Assembly (NCBI RefSeq): GCF_900172255.1
Contig: NZ_FWFU01000002.1
Location: 620,001-684,000, forward strand
Reading direction: 5' to 3'
DNA length: 64,000 nt
From: Roseovarius halotolerans
Lineage (GTDB): Bacteria; Pseudomonadota; Alphaproteobacteria; Rhodobacterales; Rhodobacteraceae
In this document: positions 8,104 to 16,703 of the stretch, one piece after another
Layout of the letters: every line of letters begins with the position of its first letter
Numbering within the stretch: position 1 is the first letter of the stretch
Program-made: the position numbers and the translations under genes
The notes under the pieces: model-generated
Database searches by the model: none
What the model saw: the letters and a program-made list of their open reading frames with translations, nothing else
Told to the model about the DNA's origin: nothing

Positions 8104-10713
8104 CTAGCCAAAATACATCCGCCTGAGCCTCCATCCAAGATAAACCATCACCGCAAAGAATGCGGCTACAGGCAGGACCAGGGCGGCGGCGCTGGGCAGT
8201 CCGATGAGCAGCAATATATCCTTCATCGGGATGACGATCCCATGAAACGCGTAGATCGGAAGCGCCAGACCCCCGATAACGATCAGGATCTGCAGGACGG
8301 CACGGGCGATGCTCCCCAGTCCGCTCCAATGCCTGAGAAGCAGATCGAAAATCCCGACCAGAAACACCGTCGCGAAGAAATAGAAGACATAGCCGAGCAG
8401 GCTGATGAAAAACGGCGAGCTGCCCGTGGCAAAGGGATTGGGTGGCAGGACGTCCAGCCCCACGATCATCGACAACGCCATGCCACAGGCACCGGCCACC
8501 GCCAGCGCCCTGCTTGCCGCGTGAAGGTCATCCTGCTTCGAATACCAGTGGCCAATGGCGATCCCGCCGAAGACCAGTGCCGATAGCTGGAAGTAGCTGT
8601 AGCCCGCCACTGCCATCAGCCGAGGCCATTCCAGGATGCTGTTCAACTGTTGATCCGGCAGGATCGCCCGCATCGCCCAGGTCACCGGCAAAGCCAGCAC
8701 GACGACCACCAGCGCCCGGAAAATCACGCTCTGTCCGCCGCTCAGATAGCGCAGCCAGATGCCTGCCGTGGCGAAGGCCAGTACGTAATATGCCAAGATG
8801 TTGTAGAACGCGCGAGCGACGCTGAGGCCGGTGATCGTCTGTCCTTCGATCATCAGCAGCAAGAGATGCACAGCCCCCAGCAGGCCGAGCCCTGACAGCA
8901 CCAGCAGAAACGAGATGCGCAACCGCTTGTGCACCGACGCCGGGTCGCTGCCATAGGCGGGCAGGAAAAAGAACCCAAGCCCCACGCCAAAGACCGTGGC
9001 GAAACCCTCGGTGCCCATTCGCATGAAACCGCCCAGGAAATAAGTCACCTCCTCCGCGATACCCAGCCGTTCAAAGAACCCCGGCCCCCAATGCGCGAAC
9101 ATTACGGCAATGGCCATGATCGCGCGGGTGACGTTGATCGACCAAGTCGCCGTGGTTCTTTCCGGCAGCGCGACTGTGCCGGGGGCACCCGTCGCATCAC
9201 CCGAGCCCGCGGCATCCTCGGTTGCCGCGACCTCGCTCAGCGTCCGCCCTTCCAGCGTGGCCCGTACGGTGGCGCGCTCGAACTGCCGCTCCATCACAAG
9301 TCCGATCTGAACGGCGCTCAGCGAGTCCCCGCCCACATCATAGAAGGTGTCGTCTCGCGTAATCGCACGCGCACCAGCCACCTTGCGCCAGGCTTCGGCA
9401 ACCCTCGCTTCCGACTGGGTCAATGTCCGGCCCTCAGGCGCTTCGCTCGTGCTCTCAGCGGATATGGCTTCGCCTCGCGCCTCGTATAGCGCGCGCAGCT
9501 TGCGCCGCTGGATCTTGCCTGTTCCCGTCACCGGAATCGCCTCCACAGGAAACAGCCGCACGCAACCGCTCTGATCGACCCCGGATGCCTTCAAAGCCAG
9601 CTCAGCCGCCTTTTCGATCAGGGGCGCTCTTTCGGCGATGCTGTCATCGACAGCGATCAGGGCAGCGTCGCCGCGCAAGGGGTCGGATATCGAGCTGACC
9701 GCGATCCGGCCCTCACAGCCGCACAGATCGATGATCGCGCGCTCCAGGTTCTCGGCGTTCAACTTGACACCGGCGATATTCATCTGGTCGTCCAGTCGCC
9801 CGAGATAGTAGAGTGCTCCGTCACGGATCGCGCCCTCGTCCTTCGTGTGCAGCCAACCGTCACTGTCCGAGATCGCATCGATCCCCCCGGCATCGTTCAG
9901 AACGCCCAGCGCAACGTGATCGCCGCGGATACAGATTTCGCCCTTACTTCCGATCCGGACCTCGCTTGGCGGACTTGCCGTTCCCACGCTTTCAAGCAAC
10001 GCCTCATCGCTTCTTGATACGTCCAGGAACGTGCTGCGCGATGCCTCGGTCAGGCCGTAATGCTGCACGATGCGCGCATTGGGAAACAGGGCTTTCAGCG
10101 CCAGCTTCTCGTCGCCTGACATGTATTGGCTGCCGATCTCGATCCATTTCACCGCCTGGCCTGCGTCGCCGATCGCATCCGGCGCGCTCAGCACGAGCCG
10201 CCAGAGCGTCGGCACAGCCGAGACGGCGTTGATCTCACCCCGCTCCAGCATCTCGCGGATTTCGACAGGGTCGAAACGCTCGGGCAGGAAAAAGCGCCCG
10301 CCCGCCGCCGATACGGCCCTCACGCGCCCCAATCCGAATGAATAGGTCACCGGAACACCGATATACTCTCGGATGGACTCATCCGGCTCCATCGCCGCAT
10401 TCAACCGCATCACGACATCCGAAATGTTGCGCTGACTCAGCACGATGGGTTTCGGATGCCCCTCGGTGCCCGACGAGAACAGGATCTGCGCAGGCGCATC
10501 CGACATACCCGGCGTGAAAGCGTGCTGCCCCCAGCCGCCGCCAGGGGATGTCGCCAGCCGCTCGGTGATATCGAGACCGGGATAATGGGACAGGTCCAGC
10601 CCCGCGCGCTCTACCGTGAACGGTGCGCCGCTTTCATATAGGCGAAAGGCGTGTTTGAGGAAATCCAGAGAATTGCTGGCCTTGATTGCGACCGTCTTCA
10701 GCGTTGCCGTCAT
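8104..10713 (-). CDS. Adenylation-carrier-membrane acyltransferase fusion protein
   Basis: An 869-residue three-part protein. Residues ~1-410 are an AMP-forming adenylation domain: P-loop SSGTEGHPK (80-88), YGLTE (219-223), GRLDDQMNIAG (305-315), and the C-terminal lysine in TGTGKIQ (K400). The first motif lies unusually close to the N-terminus, so the front subdomain is short. Residues ~430-500 are a carrier domain with GGDSL, whose Ser464 would take phosphopantetheine. Residues ~525-869 are about ten membrane helices that resemble membrane-bound acyltransferases, ending in a short basic tail. The order suggests activation of an acyl or amino acid, loading on the carrier, then transfer across the membrane to a surface polymer, much as the separate Dlt proteins do. 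The substrate is unknown. Confidence 0.8.
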   Translation of the reverse strand: MTATLKTVAIKASNSLDFLKHAFRLYESGAPFTVERAGLDLSHYPGLDITERLATSPGGGWGQHAFTPGMSDAPAQILFSSGTEGHPKPIVLSQRNISDVVMRLNAAMEPDESIREYIGVPVTYSFGLGRVRAVSAAGGRFFLPERFDPVEIREMLERGEINAVSAVPTLWRLVLSAPDAIGDAGQAVKWIEIGSQYMSGDEKLALKALFPNARIVQHYGLTEASRSTFLDVSRSDEALLESVGTASPPSEVRIGSKGEICIRGDHVALGVLNDAGGIDAISDSDGWLHTKDEGAIRDGALYYLGRLDDQMNIAGVKLNAENLERAIIDLCGCEGRIAVSSISDPLRGDAALIAVDDSIAERAPLIEKAAELALKASGVDQSGCVRLFPVEAIPVTGTGKIQRRKLRALYEARGEAISAESTSEAPEGRTLTQSEARVAEAWRKVAGARAITRDDTFYDVGGDSLSAVQIGLVMERQFERATVRATLEGRTLSEVAATEDAAGSGDATGAPGTVALPERTTATWSINVTRAIMAIAVMFAHWGPGFFERLGIAEEVTYFLGGFMRMGTEGFATVFGVGLGFFFLPAYGSDPASVHKRLRISFLLVLSGLGLLGAVHLLLLMIEGQTITGLSVARAFYNILAYYVLAFATAGIWLRYLSGGQSVIFRALVVVVLALPVTWAMRAILPDQQLNSILEWPRLMAVAGYSYFQLSALVFGGIAIGHWYSKQDDLHAASRALAVAGACGMALSMIVGLDVLPPNPFATGSSPFFISLLGYVFYFFATVFLVGIFDLLLRHWSGLGSIARAVLQILIVIGGLALPIYAFHGIVIPMKDILLLIGLPSAAALVLPVAAFFAVMVYLGWRLRRMYFG

Positions 10714-10844
10714 TCTGGAAACGCGGTCTGTTCGGAAAAAGGACTAAAAAACGCCATTGGAAAAACGCTTGCCTCTCGTAAGGTCATGACATCCGGCCGC
10801 GATGGGACCGACCATTTTCAAATTCATAAGACAGTGCCAATTTT

Positions 10845-12149
10845 ATGGACCAAAAACCAGCTTGCGAGAACCCCGTTTCACCGACGCCGGATTACGGCCC
10901 CAAGGTTCTGATCGTTGCACAGAACGCCTCGGCTCGCATGGGTGGCGAAGCCTTCCTGCCGCTCAAGTATTTCGAGATTCTCAAGCAGCGCGGCATCCCG
11001 GCGACACTGATCGCCCATAGCCGCAACCGCCACGAGCTGACCGAGGCGCTGCCCGATTTCACCGACGACATGTATTTCATCGATGATACCGCCCTTCACC
11101 GGGCAACCTGGAATATCGGCAGGTATCTCCCGGCCGCGCTGCGCCCGGTGCTGATCGGCAACCTGCTCAACCAGATCAACGAGTATTACCAGGCGCGTCT
11201 GATCCGCCGGCTCGTCGGCGAGGGACGCGTCGATATCATTCATCAACCGATCCCCGTCTCACCGCGCGCGCCCTCGCGCATTCACGGCTTCGGCGTGCCC
11301 GTGGTCATCGGGCCGATGAATGGCAACATGTCCTATCCCGAGGGCTACGAGGATTACGAAAGCCGCGCGACACGGCTCCTTATCCCGGCGGCGCGCGCGC
11401 TCGGCATGTTCGCCAACCTTGCGATCCCCGGAAAGCGGCGCGCCGATGTTCTGCTGGTCGCCAATGAGCGCACCCGCGATGGGCTGCCCGTGCCCGATCG
11501 CACCCGCGCTGAATTGCTGGTCGAGAATGGCGTTGATCTTTCGGTCTGGTCCACAGACGATACGCCGCGCGCTCCCGCATCACCGGGCCGCCTTCGGCTG
11601 GTCTTCATGGGTCGCCTCATCCCCCTCAAGGGCCTGGATTTCACTATCGAAGCCATCCGCCTTGCGCGTGAACGCGGCGCCGATGTCACCCTCGATGTCC
11701 TGGGCGACGGCCCCGAACGCGCCAGGCTCGAAAAACGGATCGGCGAGGCCGGCCTTGCCGGGCATGTCACCTTCCACGGTTTCAGGCCGCAACGCGATTG
11801 TGCCGAAGTGCTGCGCGCATCGGATGCACTGATCCTCAACTCCCTGCGGGAATGCGGCGGGGCCGTGGTGCTCGAGGCAATGAGCATGGGCCGCCCGGTT
11901 ATCGCCGCCGATTGGGGTGGTCCCGCGGACTACATAGACCCGACCTGCGGCATCCTGGTGGCACCCGCCCCTCGGCGGGATTTCCACCATCGATTGTCGC
12001 AGGCAATTTTAACCTTGGCCAACGACCCCGAAACACGCCACAATATGAGCGAGGCAGGCATACAGAAGATAAAAAGCCGGTTCGACTGGCAGAAGAAGAT
12101 CGATCGGATCCTAGAAATCTATCACGAGGCGCTGACGGCACATCGCTGA
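10845..12149 (+). CDS. GT4-type glycosyltransferase
   Basis: A 434-residue GT-B fold retaining glycosyltransferase. The C-terminal half has the usual nucleotide-sugar binding pattern: RLVFMGRLIPLKGLDF (residues ~247-262), VLGDGPERARLE, a VTFHGF segment, and the acidic pair motif ECGGAVVLEAMSMGRPVIA near residues 333-351. GPMNGNMSYPEG in the N-terminal half fits acceptor-side loops of the family. It is divergent from the fusion gene across 131 bases, which must hold both promoters. No clear Shine-Dalgarno precedes ATG 10845. Probable role: adding a sugar during repeat-unit assembly at the cytoplasmic membrane. Confidence 0.85.
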   Translation: MDQKPACENPVSPTPDYGPKVLIVAQNASARMGGEAFLPLKYFEILKQRGIPATLIAHSRNRHELTEALPDFTDDMYFIDDTALHRATWNIGRYLPAALRPVLIGNLLNQINEYYQARLIRRLVGEGRVDIIHQPIPVSPRAPSRIHGFGVPVVIGPMNGNMSYPEGYEDYESRATRLLIPAARALGMFANLAIPGKRRADVLLVANERTRDGLPVPDRTRAELLVENGVDLSVWSTDDTPRAPASPGRLRLVFMGRLIPLKGLDFTIEAIRLARERGADVTLDVLGDGPERARLEKRIGEAGLAGHVTFHGFRPQRDCAEVLRASDALILNSLRECGGAVVLEAMSMGRPVIAADWGGPADYIDPTCGILVAPAPRRDFHHRLSQAILTLANDPETRHNMSEAGIQKIKSRFDWQKKIDRILEIYHEALTAHR

Positions 12150-12310
12150 GTCCGCGTCCGCATCGGCAGGGAGCAGTGCCCGATGATACCCAGACCCAAT
12201 GCACCAGAACTTTGCCGCGCCCGGCGGAGCGCCCTTTTTTCGCCAGTTTTATCTGTTTCTCCTGCTTCGAGCGCCGGAATCTCTCCGGCTTCGACAGTCG
12301 AGACGATGTG

Positions 12311-12580
12311 ATGACTCAGACGATGCGACAGAACAGAGTTCCCGAACACCTGATGGGAACCCGTCAAGGTTTGTTCTTCCTGCTCACGTCCGGCGTCTGC
12401 CCGCCGGTCGAGGATCACTGCGCGACCCAGGACCTTCCCAGGGCCAGGCCCGCACGCCCAGCGGCGCCCGCGCACAGAACCGCCCAGGCACCACAGCTCG
12501 AGCCTGCGCCACCGCCTGAACGTGGCAGTTCGATCCTCAACGAAGTCCTGTCTTCGGACGATTTTCACTTCAATCTCTGA
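12311..12580 (+). CDS. Doubtful hypothetical ORF, Pro/Ala-rich
   Basis: An 89-codon frame from ATG 12311 to TGA, with a fairly high share of G or C at third positions. The product begins MTQTMRQNRVPEHLMG, has a short hydrophobic patch with two cysteines, then a Pro/Ala-rich stretch and an acidic end (NEVLSSDDFHFNL). It resembles no family I know, and the same frame runs open upstream through the end of the GT4 gene. It lies in a stretch of almost 900 bases with no convincing gene. It may be a small protein or chance. Confidence 0.25.
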   Translation: MTQTMRQNRVPEHLMGTRQGLFFLLTSGVCPPVEDHCATQDLPRARPARPAAPAHRTAQAPQLEPAPPPERGSSILNEVLSSDDFHFNL

Positions 12581-13026
12581 AACCGCCAATACCCGCATGA
12601 TCAGGTGCCGATTGGCAACCTCATCCAATGGATAGGGATCGGCAGAAAACCCCCACATACAGCCTATTCTGGGCAGAAAAGCGCTTGTTTCGCTGACGCT
12701 CTCCACGGGTATTTGTTGCCTCGGCAGGGCTCGGGTAACAGATCGTTACAAATTATGTCGGGACGCAGAATGCCCGGCGCGAGGTAGCGGTGAGTCCCAT
12801 CACTGGATGTTTTCACACGGATCCGAAATGCGTTTCGGGTTCCCTGGAAGGATGCGGCTGTGCCAACCCGCGTCTCCCTGAAGACGTGCGGCCTAAGCCG
12901 TTCGAAAGTGGACACATTCTTGGGGATTGTATCTTTTTTTGACCCACGGCCCGCCCAGAAATGGACACGAAAGTTGGTCAGTCATCGAGGGGCGCAAGCG
13001 TCGTCCTTATTACAGGAGCATCGAAA
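12581..13026. other. Long leader/intergenic stretch before the G8-domain gene
   Basis: No convincing gene is visible. The last ~120 bases include a T-rich run at 12933-12940. A weak promoter-like pair TGGACA (12909-12914) and TATCTT (12930-12935) has a spacer of only 15. The large downstream gene probably has its own promoter here, since the region upstream lacks a co-directional partner within 400 bases. Confidence 0.35.
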
Positions 13027-16000
13027 ATGCCTTTCGGTGAAAACAACGGAACAGATTTTTTCGGTACGAGTTTCAAGTCGAATTCTTTCGGCATGAATGG
13101 TTTCTGGAGCCCCGTTGGCGGGTCGGGCAATAGCATCTCTTCGCTCGCCCCCGTGACCAACATTTTCCAGCCAAGCGTCTTCAGCGGCACCTCGTTCTTT
13201 GATACCCCGAGCTTCAGCTTCTTCGGCCAGCCCTTCATCATCAAGCAACCCGGGAAATCTACACCCCACAAGCGCGACAAGAAGCACGACAAGGGTGACA
13301 AGGGTGACAACACCCCGCCCAAGGATACGCCTCCGGCCGATGACGGCGACGCAACGGATAACGGCGCGGGGCTCCTCGCAAGCTATTTCAGACTTGATTC
13401 AAGCGTCGACTCCCTTTCGAAGGTCGACTTCGACGCAACGCCTGATGCAACCGGCGCGGTGGCCGCACTCGACATGGCGCGCGCCTCGGACAACCCATTC
13501 TGGAAAGGTGGGCCAACCGACAATTTCGCAGCGCGCTACAGCGCCAAACTGAATGTCGAAAAGGCGGGGACCTACAGTTTCTATCTCACATCCGATGACG
13601 GCTCGGCGCTTTATATCGATGGCGTTCAGGTGCTCGACAACGACAATCCCCACGGCGATGTCATGCAGCATGTCGAACTTGAACTCGGCGCCGGCGCGCA
13701 TGCGATCGAAGTGCGCTATTTCGAGAATTTCGGCGCACAGACGCTGACGATGGAATGGTCTGGCCCCGACACCAACGGCGCGCGCGGCACTCTTGGTGCC
13801 GACCACCTGACCCAGGCGCCCCCAGAACCTGTGACCGACGGCAGCGACCACGACATGGGCGACGGGTCCGGGGATCATGATGGCGGCATGGATGGCGGCC
13901 ACGATATGGGCGACGGGTCCGGGAACCACGATGGCGGCATGGATGGCGACCACGACATGGGCGACGGGTCCGGAGACCACGATGGCGGCATGGATGGCGG
14001 CCACGACATGGGCGACGGTGGACATGACCATGCAAATGGCGACGATTCGGTGTATGATCAGCCCATGACAGCCGAAGAGGAAGACGCCTTCGTCGCGGCC
14101 GTGAAGAGTGAGCCGGATCATTCCGGCCATGCAGCCCATGCCGACGACGACATGAAAGCCATGGAGCACGGACAGCTTCTCGATCTCGTGCCGCGCTCCG
14201 AGGCGACCCATGTTGCCGTGCGTGACGGTGACTGGTTCGACCCAAACACGTGGTATGAGGGCCGCATCCCCGATGCGGGTGCCAAGGTCCTGATCCCCAA
14301 GGGCGTCTCGGTGCGCTATGACGGCGAAAGCGACGAGTCGCTGTTTACCGTCCGGGTCGACGGCGAACTGTCCTTCGCCACCGATACCGACACGAAGATG
14401 CTTCTGGATACGATGGCCATATCAACGTCGGGCCGTCTTGAAATCGGTACTGAAGACAACCCGGTGCAAGACGATGTACGGGCCGAGATCGTGATTGCCA
14501 ATAACGGCGATATCGATGTCGGCTGGGACCCGACGCTGCTCTCGCGCGGCGTTATCTCCCATGGAGAGGCCGAGATCCATGGCGCAGCGAAGACAGCCTA
14601 CACCAAGGTCGCTGCCGCTCCCATGGCGGGCGACAACGAGATCCATCTTGCCGAAACACCCGATAACTGGTCGGTGGGCGACACCATCGTTCTCACCGGT
14701 ACCCACAAGACCGGCTGGACCTGGAACGGTCAGGAAAAGGAACATATCCAAAGCCAGGACGAAGAGGTGGTAATCTCCGCGATCAACGGCAGTACCGTCA
14801 CCATCGACCGCGCCCTGCAATACGATCATGACGCACCGCGCGATGACCTGTCGGCCTATGTGGCCAACATGTCGCGCAGCGTCACCTTCTCCAGCGAGGA
14901 TGGCGAGGCCACGGAGGTCCATCATCGCGGCCACGTCATGTTCATGCATAACGACGATGTCGATGTTCGCTATGCCGCCTTCGACGATCTGGGCAGAACA
15001 GACAAGTCCGAGCCGGCCTTCCATGTCGAAACTCTGGACACCGTCGAGGCCGACACCAACATCCAAGCCCGGTACTCGCTCCATTTCCATAAAACCGGTA
15101 CCGAGGATCAGGACAATCCCGCCATCGCCTTCGGCAATACGGTCAGCGGTTCGCCGGGCTGGGGCTATGTCCACCATTCCAGCCACGCCGAGTTCGTCCA
15201 GAACATCGCCTTTGACGTCTTCGGCGCGGCTTTCGTTGCCGAGGACGGTGATGAAACCGGGCTCTGGTGGGAGAACATGGCCATCAAGTCCGAGGGCATC
15301 GGCTATGGCGATGCGAAAGCAAAATCGGGCGACGATGTGCATCGTGATGATGTCGGACGCACCGGCGACGGGTTCTTCTTCGGCGGCCGTGCCGTCGAAT
15401 CCGGCCACAACATCGCGGCGAACACCACGCACGGTTATGTCTGGATGCTTCGCGCCGCCGATGCCAATCCGACCGCCGAGCAACTGGATCATCCCGATGC
15501 CTTCTACGGTCGCGAACCGCGAGGAAATGACCAGATTCCGATCCAGGGATTTCACGATAACGAGGCATTCGGCACCCAGGTCGGCATGATCGTCATCAAG
15601 AGCAGCACCTGGCAGGGCCACGAGGTCCGCACCGTGATGGACGGCTTCACGAACTGGGAAACATCCGAAGGGGTGAACCTCACCTATACGTCGCATTACA
15701 CGCTGAAGGACTTCGACCTGCTCGGGACCACGAACACAGACAAGATCTCAAGGGCCGATACCGGGTTCAAATTCGGCGGACTGACTTTCGATCTGGTTCT
15801 GAACGGGTTCAAGGCCGAAGGCTTCGAACTCGGGATGGAACTCGATCAACGTGCCGAGGACACCTGGACTGACGCGGATTACGGCCATGTCATCATCGAC
15901 GCCGAATTCACCAACAATGTGGTCGACGTCAACGGTTTCAATCCCGATCGCCACATGTGGCTTACCTCCGATGACCTGGTCGAGGGGCGTCTTTCCTTCG

Positions 16001-16596
16001 ACATGCAGGGTTCCACCAACATCGCTGTCGTTGCCGGAGAGAACCTATACCTCGACGGAATCAAGACCGACTCCATCGGGTCTCGTGATCGCCAGTTCGT
16101 GAATGACGAGCAAAAGATCTGGCTGACCCCGATGCTGCAGAAGGACGGGTATTACGAGACCAAAAGCGGTGACTACGTCATGCTGGTCAAGGATTACATC
16201 GCCGACCGCGCGACCGGTGACTTGCTCAAGCTCACCCATGTCGTCACCATCGAGTCGAGCCTTGAGATGCTGAACAAGATCGGCGCCGTCAACAACGGGT
16301 TCATCGACCTGAACAGCCAGGCACCGGTCACGCAGGACGATCATTTCACCACGACCATGGGCTCGGCGATTGTGATCGATCCGCTGGCCAATGACTTCGA
16401 TCCCGAAGGCGCCATGCTGGAGATCGATGGTTTCACCAACCCGTTCCATGCCAACGTGTCGCTACAGGACGATGGCACGCTGCTCTATGAGCCGCACGAG
16501 AACAAGGTTGGGTCCGAAAGCTTCGATTACTGGGCCGCCGACGATAACGGCGTTCTTTCCAAGGGCACGATCGTGATGGATATCTTTGATCTGTAA
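13027..16596 (+). CDS. Large secreted PA14/G8/beta-helix protein
   Basis: A 1,189-residue protein read from ATG 13027, which has CAGGAG about nine bases upstream. An in-frame ATG at 12961 has no such site. Order of parts: a Ser/Gly/Phe-rich N-terminus with no signal peptide; a PA14 carbohydrate-binding-type domain (~115-250); a His/Asp/Gly/Met tandem repeat (~275-332); a G8 domain (~394-495) with DWFDPNTWYEG and an IPKGV turn; a long right-handed beta-helix-like region (~600-1010); and a cadherin/Ig-like tail (~1098-1188). G8 followed by beta-helix is the layout of the animal CEMIP/TMEM2 proteins, which act on hyaluronan. A polysaccharide-binding or -cleaving role outside the cell is therefore plausible but inferred. 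The lack of a signal peptide suggests type I secretion. Confidence 0.8.
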   Translation: MPFGENNGTDFFGTSFKSNSFGMNGFWSPVGGSGNSISSLAPVTNIFQPSVFSGTSFFDTPSFSFFGQPFIIKQPGKSTPHKRDKKHDKGDKGDNTPPKDTPPADDGDATDNGAGLLASYFRLDSSVDSLSKVDFDATPDATGAVAALDMARASDNPFWKGGPTDNFAARYSAKLNVEKAGTYSFYLTSDDGSALYIDGVQVLDNDNPHGDVMQHVELELGAGAHAIEVRYFENFGAQTLTMEWSGPDTNGARGTLGADHLTQAPPEPVTDGSDHDMGDGSGDHDGGMDGGHDMGDGSGNHDGGMDGDHDMGDGSGDHDGGMDGGHDMGDGGHDHANGDDSVYDQPMTAEEEDAFVAAVKSEPDHSGHAAHADDDMKAMEHGQLLDLVPRSEATHVAVRDGDWFDPNTWYEGRIPDAGAKVLIPKGVSVRYDGESDESLFTVRVDGELSFATDTDTKMLLDTMAISTSGRLEIGTEDNPVQDDVRAEIVIANNGDIDVGWDPTLLSRGVISHGEAEIHGAAKTAYTKVAAAPMAGDNEIHLAETPDNWSVGDTIVLTGTHKTGWTWNGQEKEHIQSQDEEVVISAINGSTVTIDRALQYDHDAPRDDLSAYVANMSRSVTFSSEDGEATEVHHRGHVMFMHNDDVDVRYAAFDDLGRTDKSEPAFHVETLDTVEADTNIQARYSLHFHKTGTEDQDNPAIAFGNTVSGSPGWGYVHHSSHAEFVQNIAFDVFGAAFVAEDGDETGLWWENMAIKSEGIGYGDAKAKSGDDVHRDDVGRTGDGFFFGGRAVESGHNIAANTTHGYVWMLRAADANPTAEQLDHPDAFYGREPRGNDQIPIQGFHDNEAFGTQVGMIVIKSSTWQGHEVRTVMDGFTNWETSEGVNLTYTSHYTLKDFDLLGTTNTDKISRADTGFKFGGLTFDLVLNGFKAEGFELGMELDQRAEDTWTDADYGHVIIDAEFTNNVVDVNGFNPDRHMWLTSDDLVEGRLSFDMQGSTNIAVVAGENLYLDGIKTDSIGSRDRQFVNDEQKIWLTPMLQKDGYYETKSGDYVMLVKDYIADRATGDLLKLTHVVTIESSLEMLNKIGAVNNGFIDLNSQAPVTQDDHFTTTMGSAIVIDPLANDFDPEGAMLEIDGFTNPFHANVSLQDDGTLLYEPHENKVGSESFDYWAADDNGVLSKGTIVMDIFDL
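13849..14022 (+). repeat. 51-bp in-frame tandem repeat, 3.4 copies
   Basis: Units start at 13849, 13900 and 13951, with a partial fourth at 14002. Each encodes the 17 residues HDMGDGSGDHDGGMDGG with few changes (D to N or G to D). DNA identity between units is very high, so the array is recent or kept uniform. The His/Asp/Met content suggests metal binding or a flexible acidic linker between the PA14 and G8 domains. Copy number probably varies between strains. Confidence 0.9.
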
Positions 16597-16607
16597 GCTT
16601 CAGGCGC

Positions 16608-16630
16608 GGGCGGTCTAGCGACCGCCCCCT
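16608..16630 (+). terminator. Probable terminator of the G8-domain gene
   Basis: An 8-bp perfect stem (GGGCGGTC / GACCGCCC) with loop TAGC lies 12 bases after the stop codon and is followed by a short CCCTGTTT tract. The gene downstream converges, so the hairpin may serve both directions. Confidence 0.6.
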
Positions 16631-16703
16631 GTTTCAAGTCTTTAACGGAAACCCGATGCGGCGCCTGGCTTCAGGTGTCGCATTTTCCTGTCGTTCCCCG
16701 CCA

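Noticed and set aside
12122..12706. 194-residue minus-strand frame across the gap after the GT4 gene
   Set aside because: Composition looks random, no family pattern, no ribosome binding site, and it runs over the end of the GT4 gene.
13261..13320. Collagen-like Gly-X-Y repeat in the G8 protein N-terminus (DKGDKGDN)
   Set aside because: Only two or three triplets, too short for a collagen-like helix.
13399..14211. 270-residue minus-strand frame opposite the His/Asp repeat
   Set aside because: Repeats on one strand keep the other open; the plus-strand frame has the domains and the ribosome binding site.
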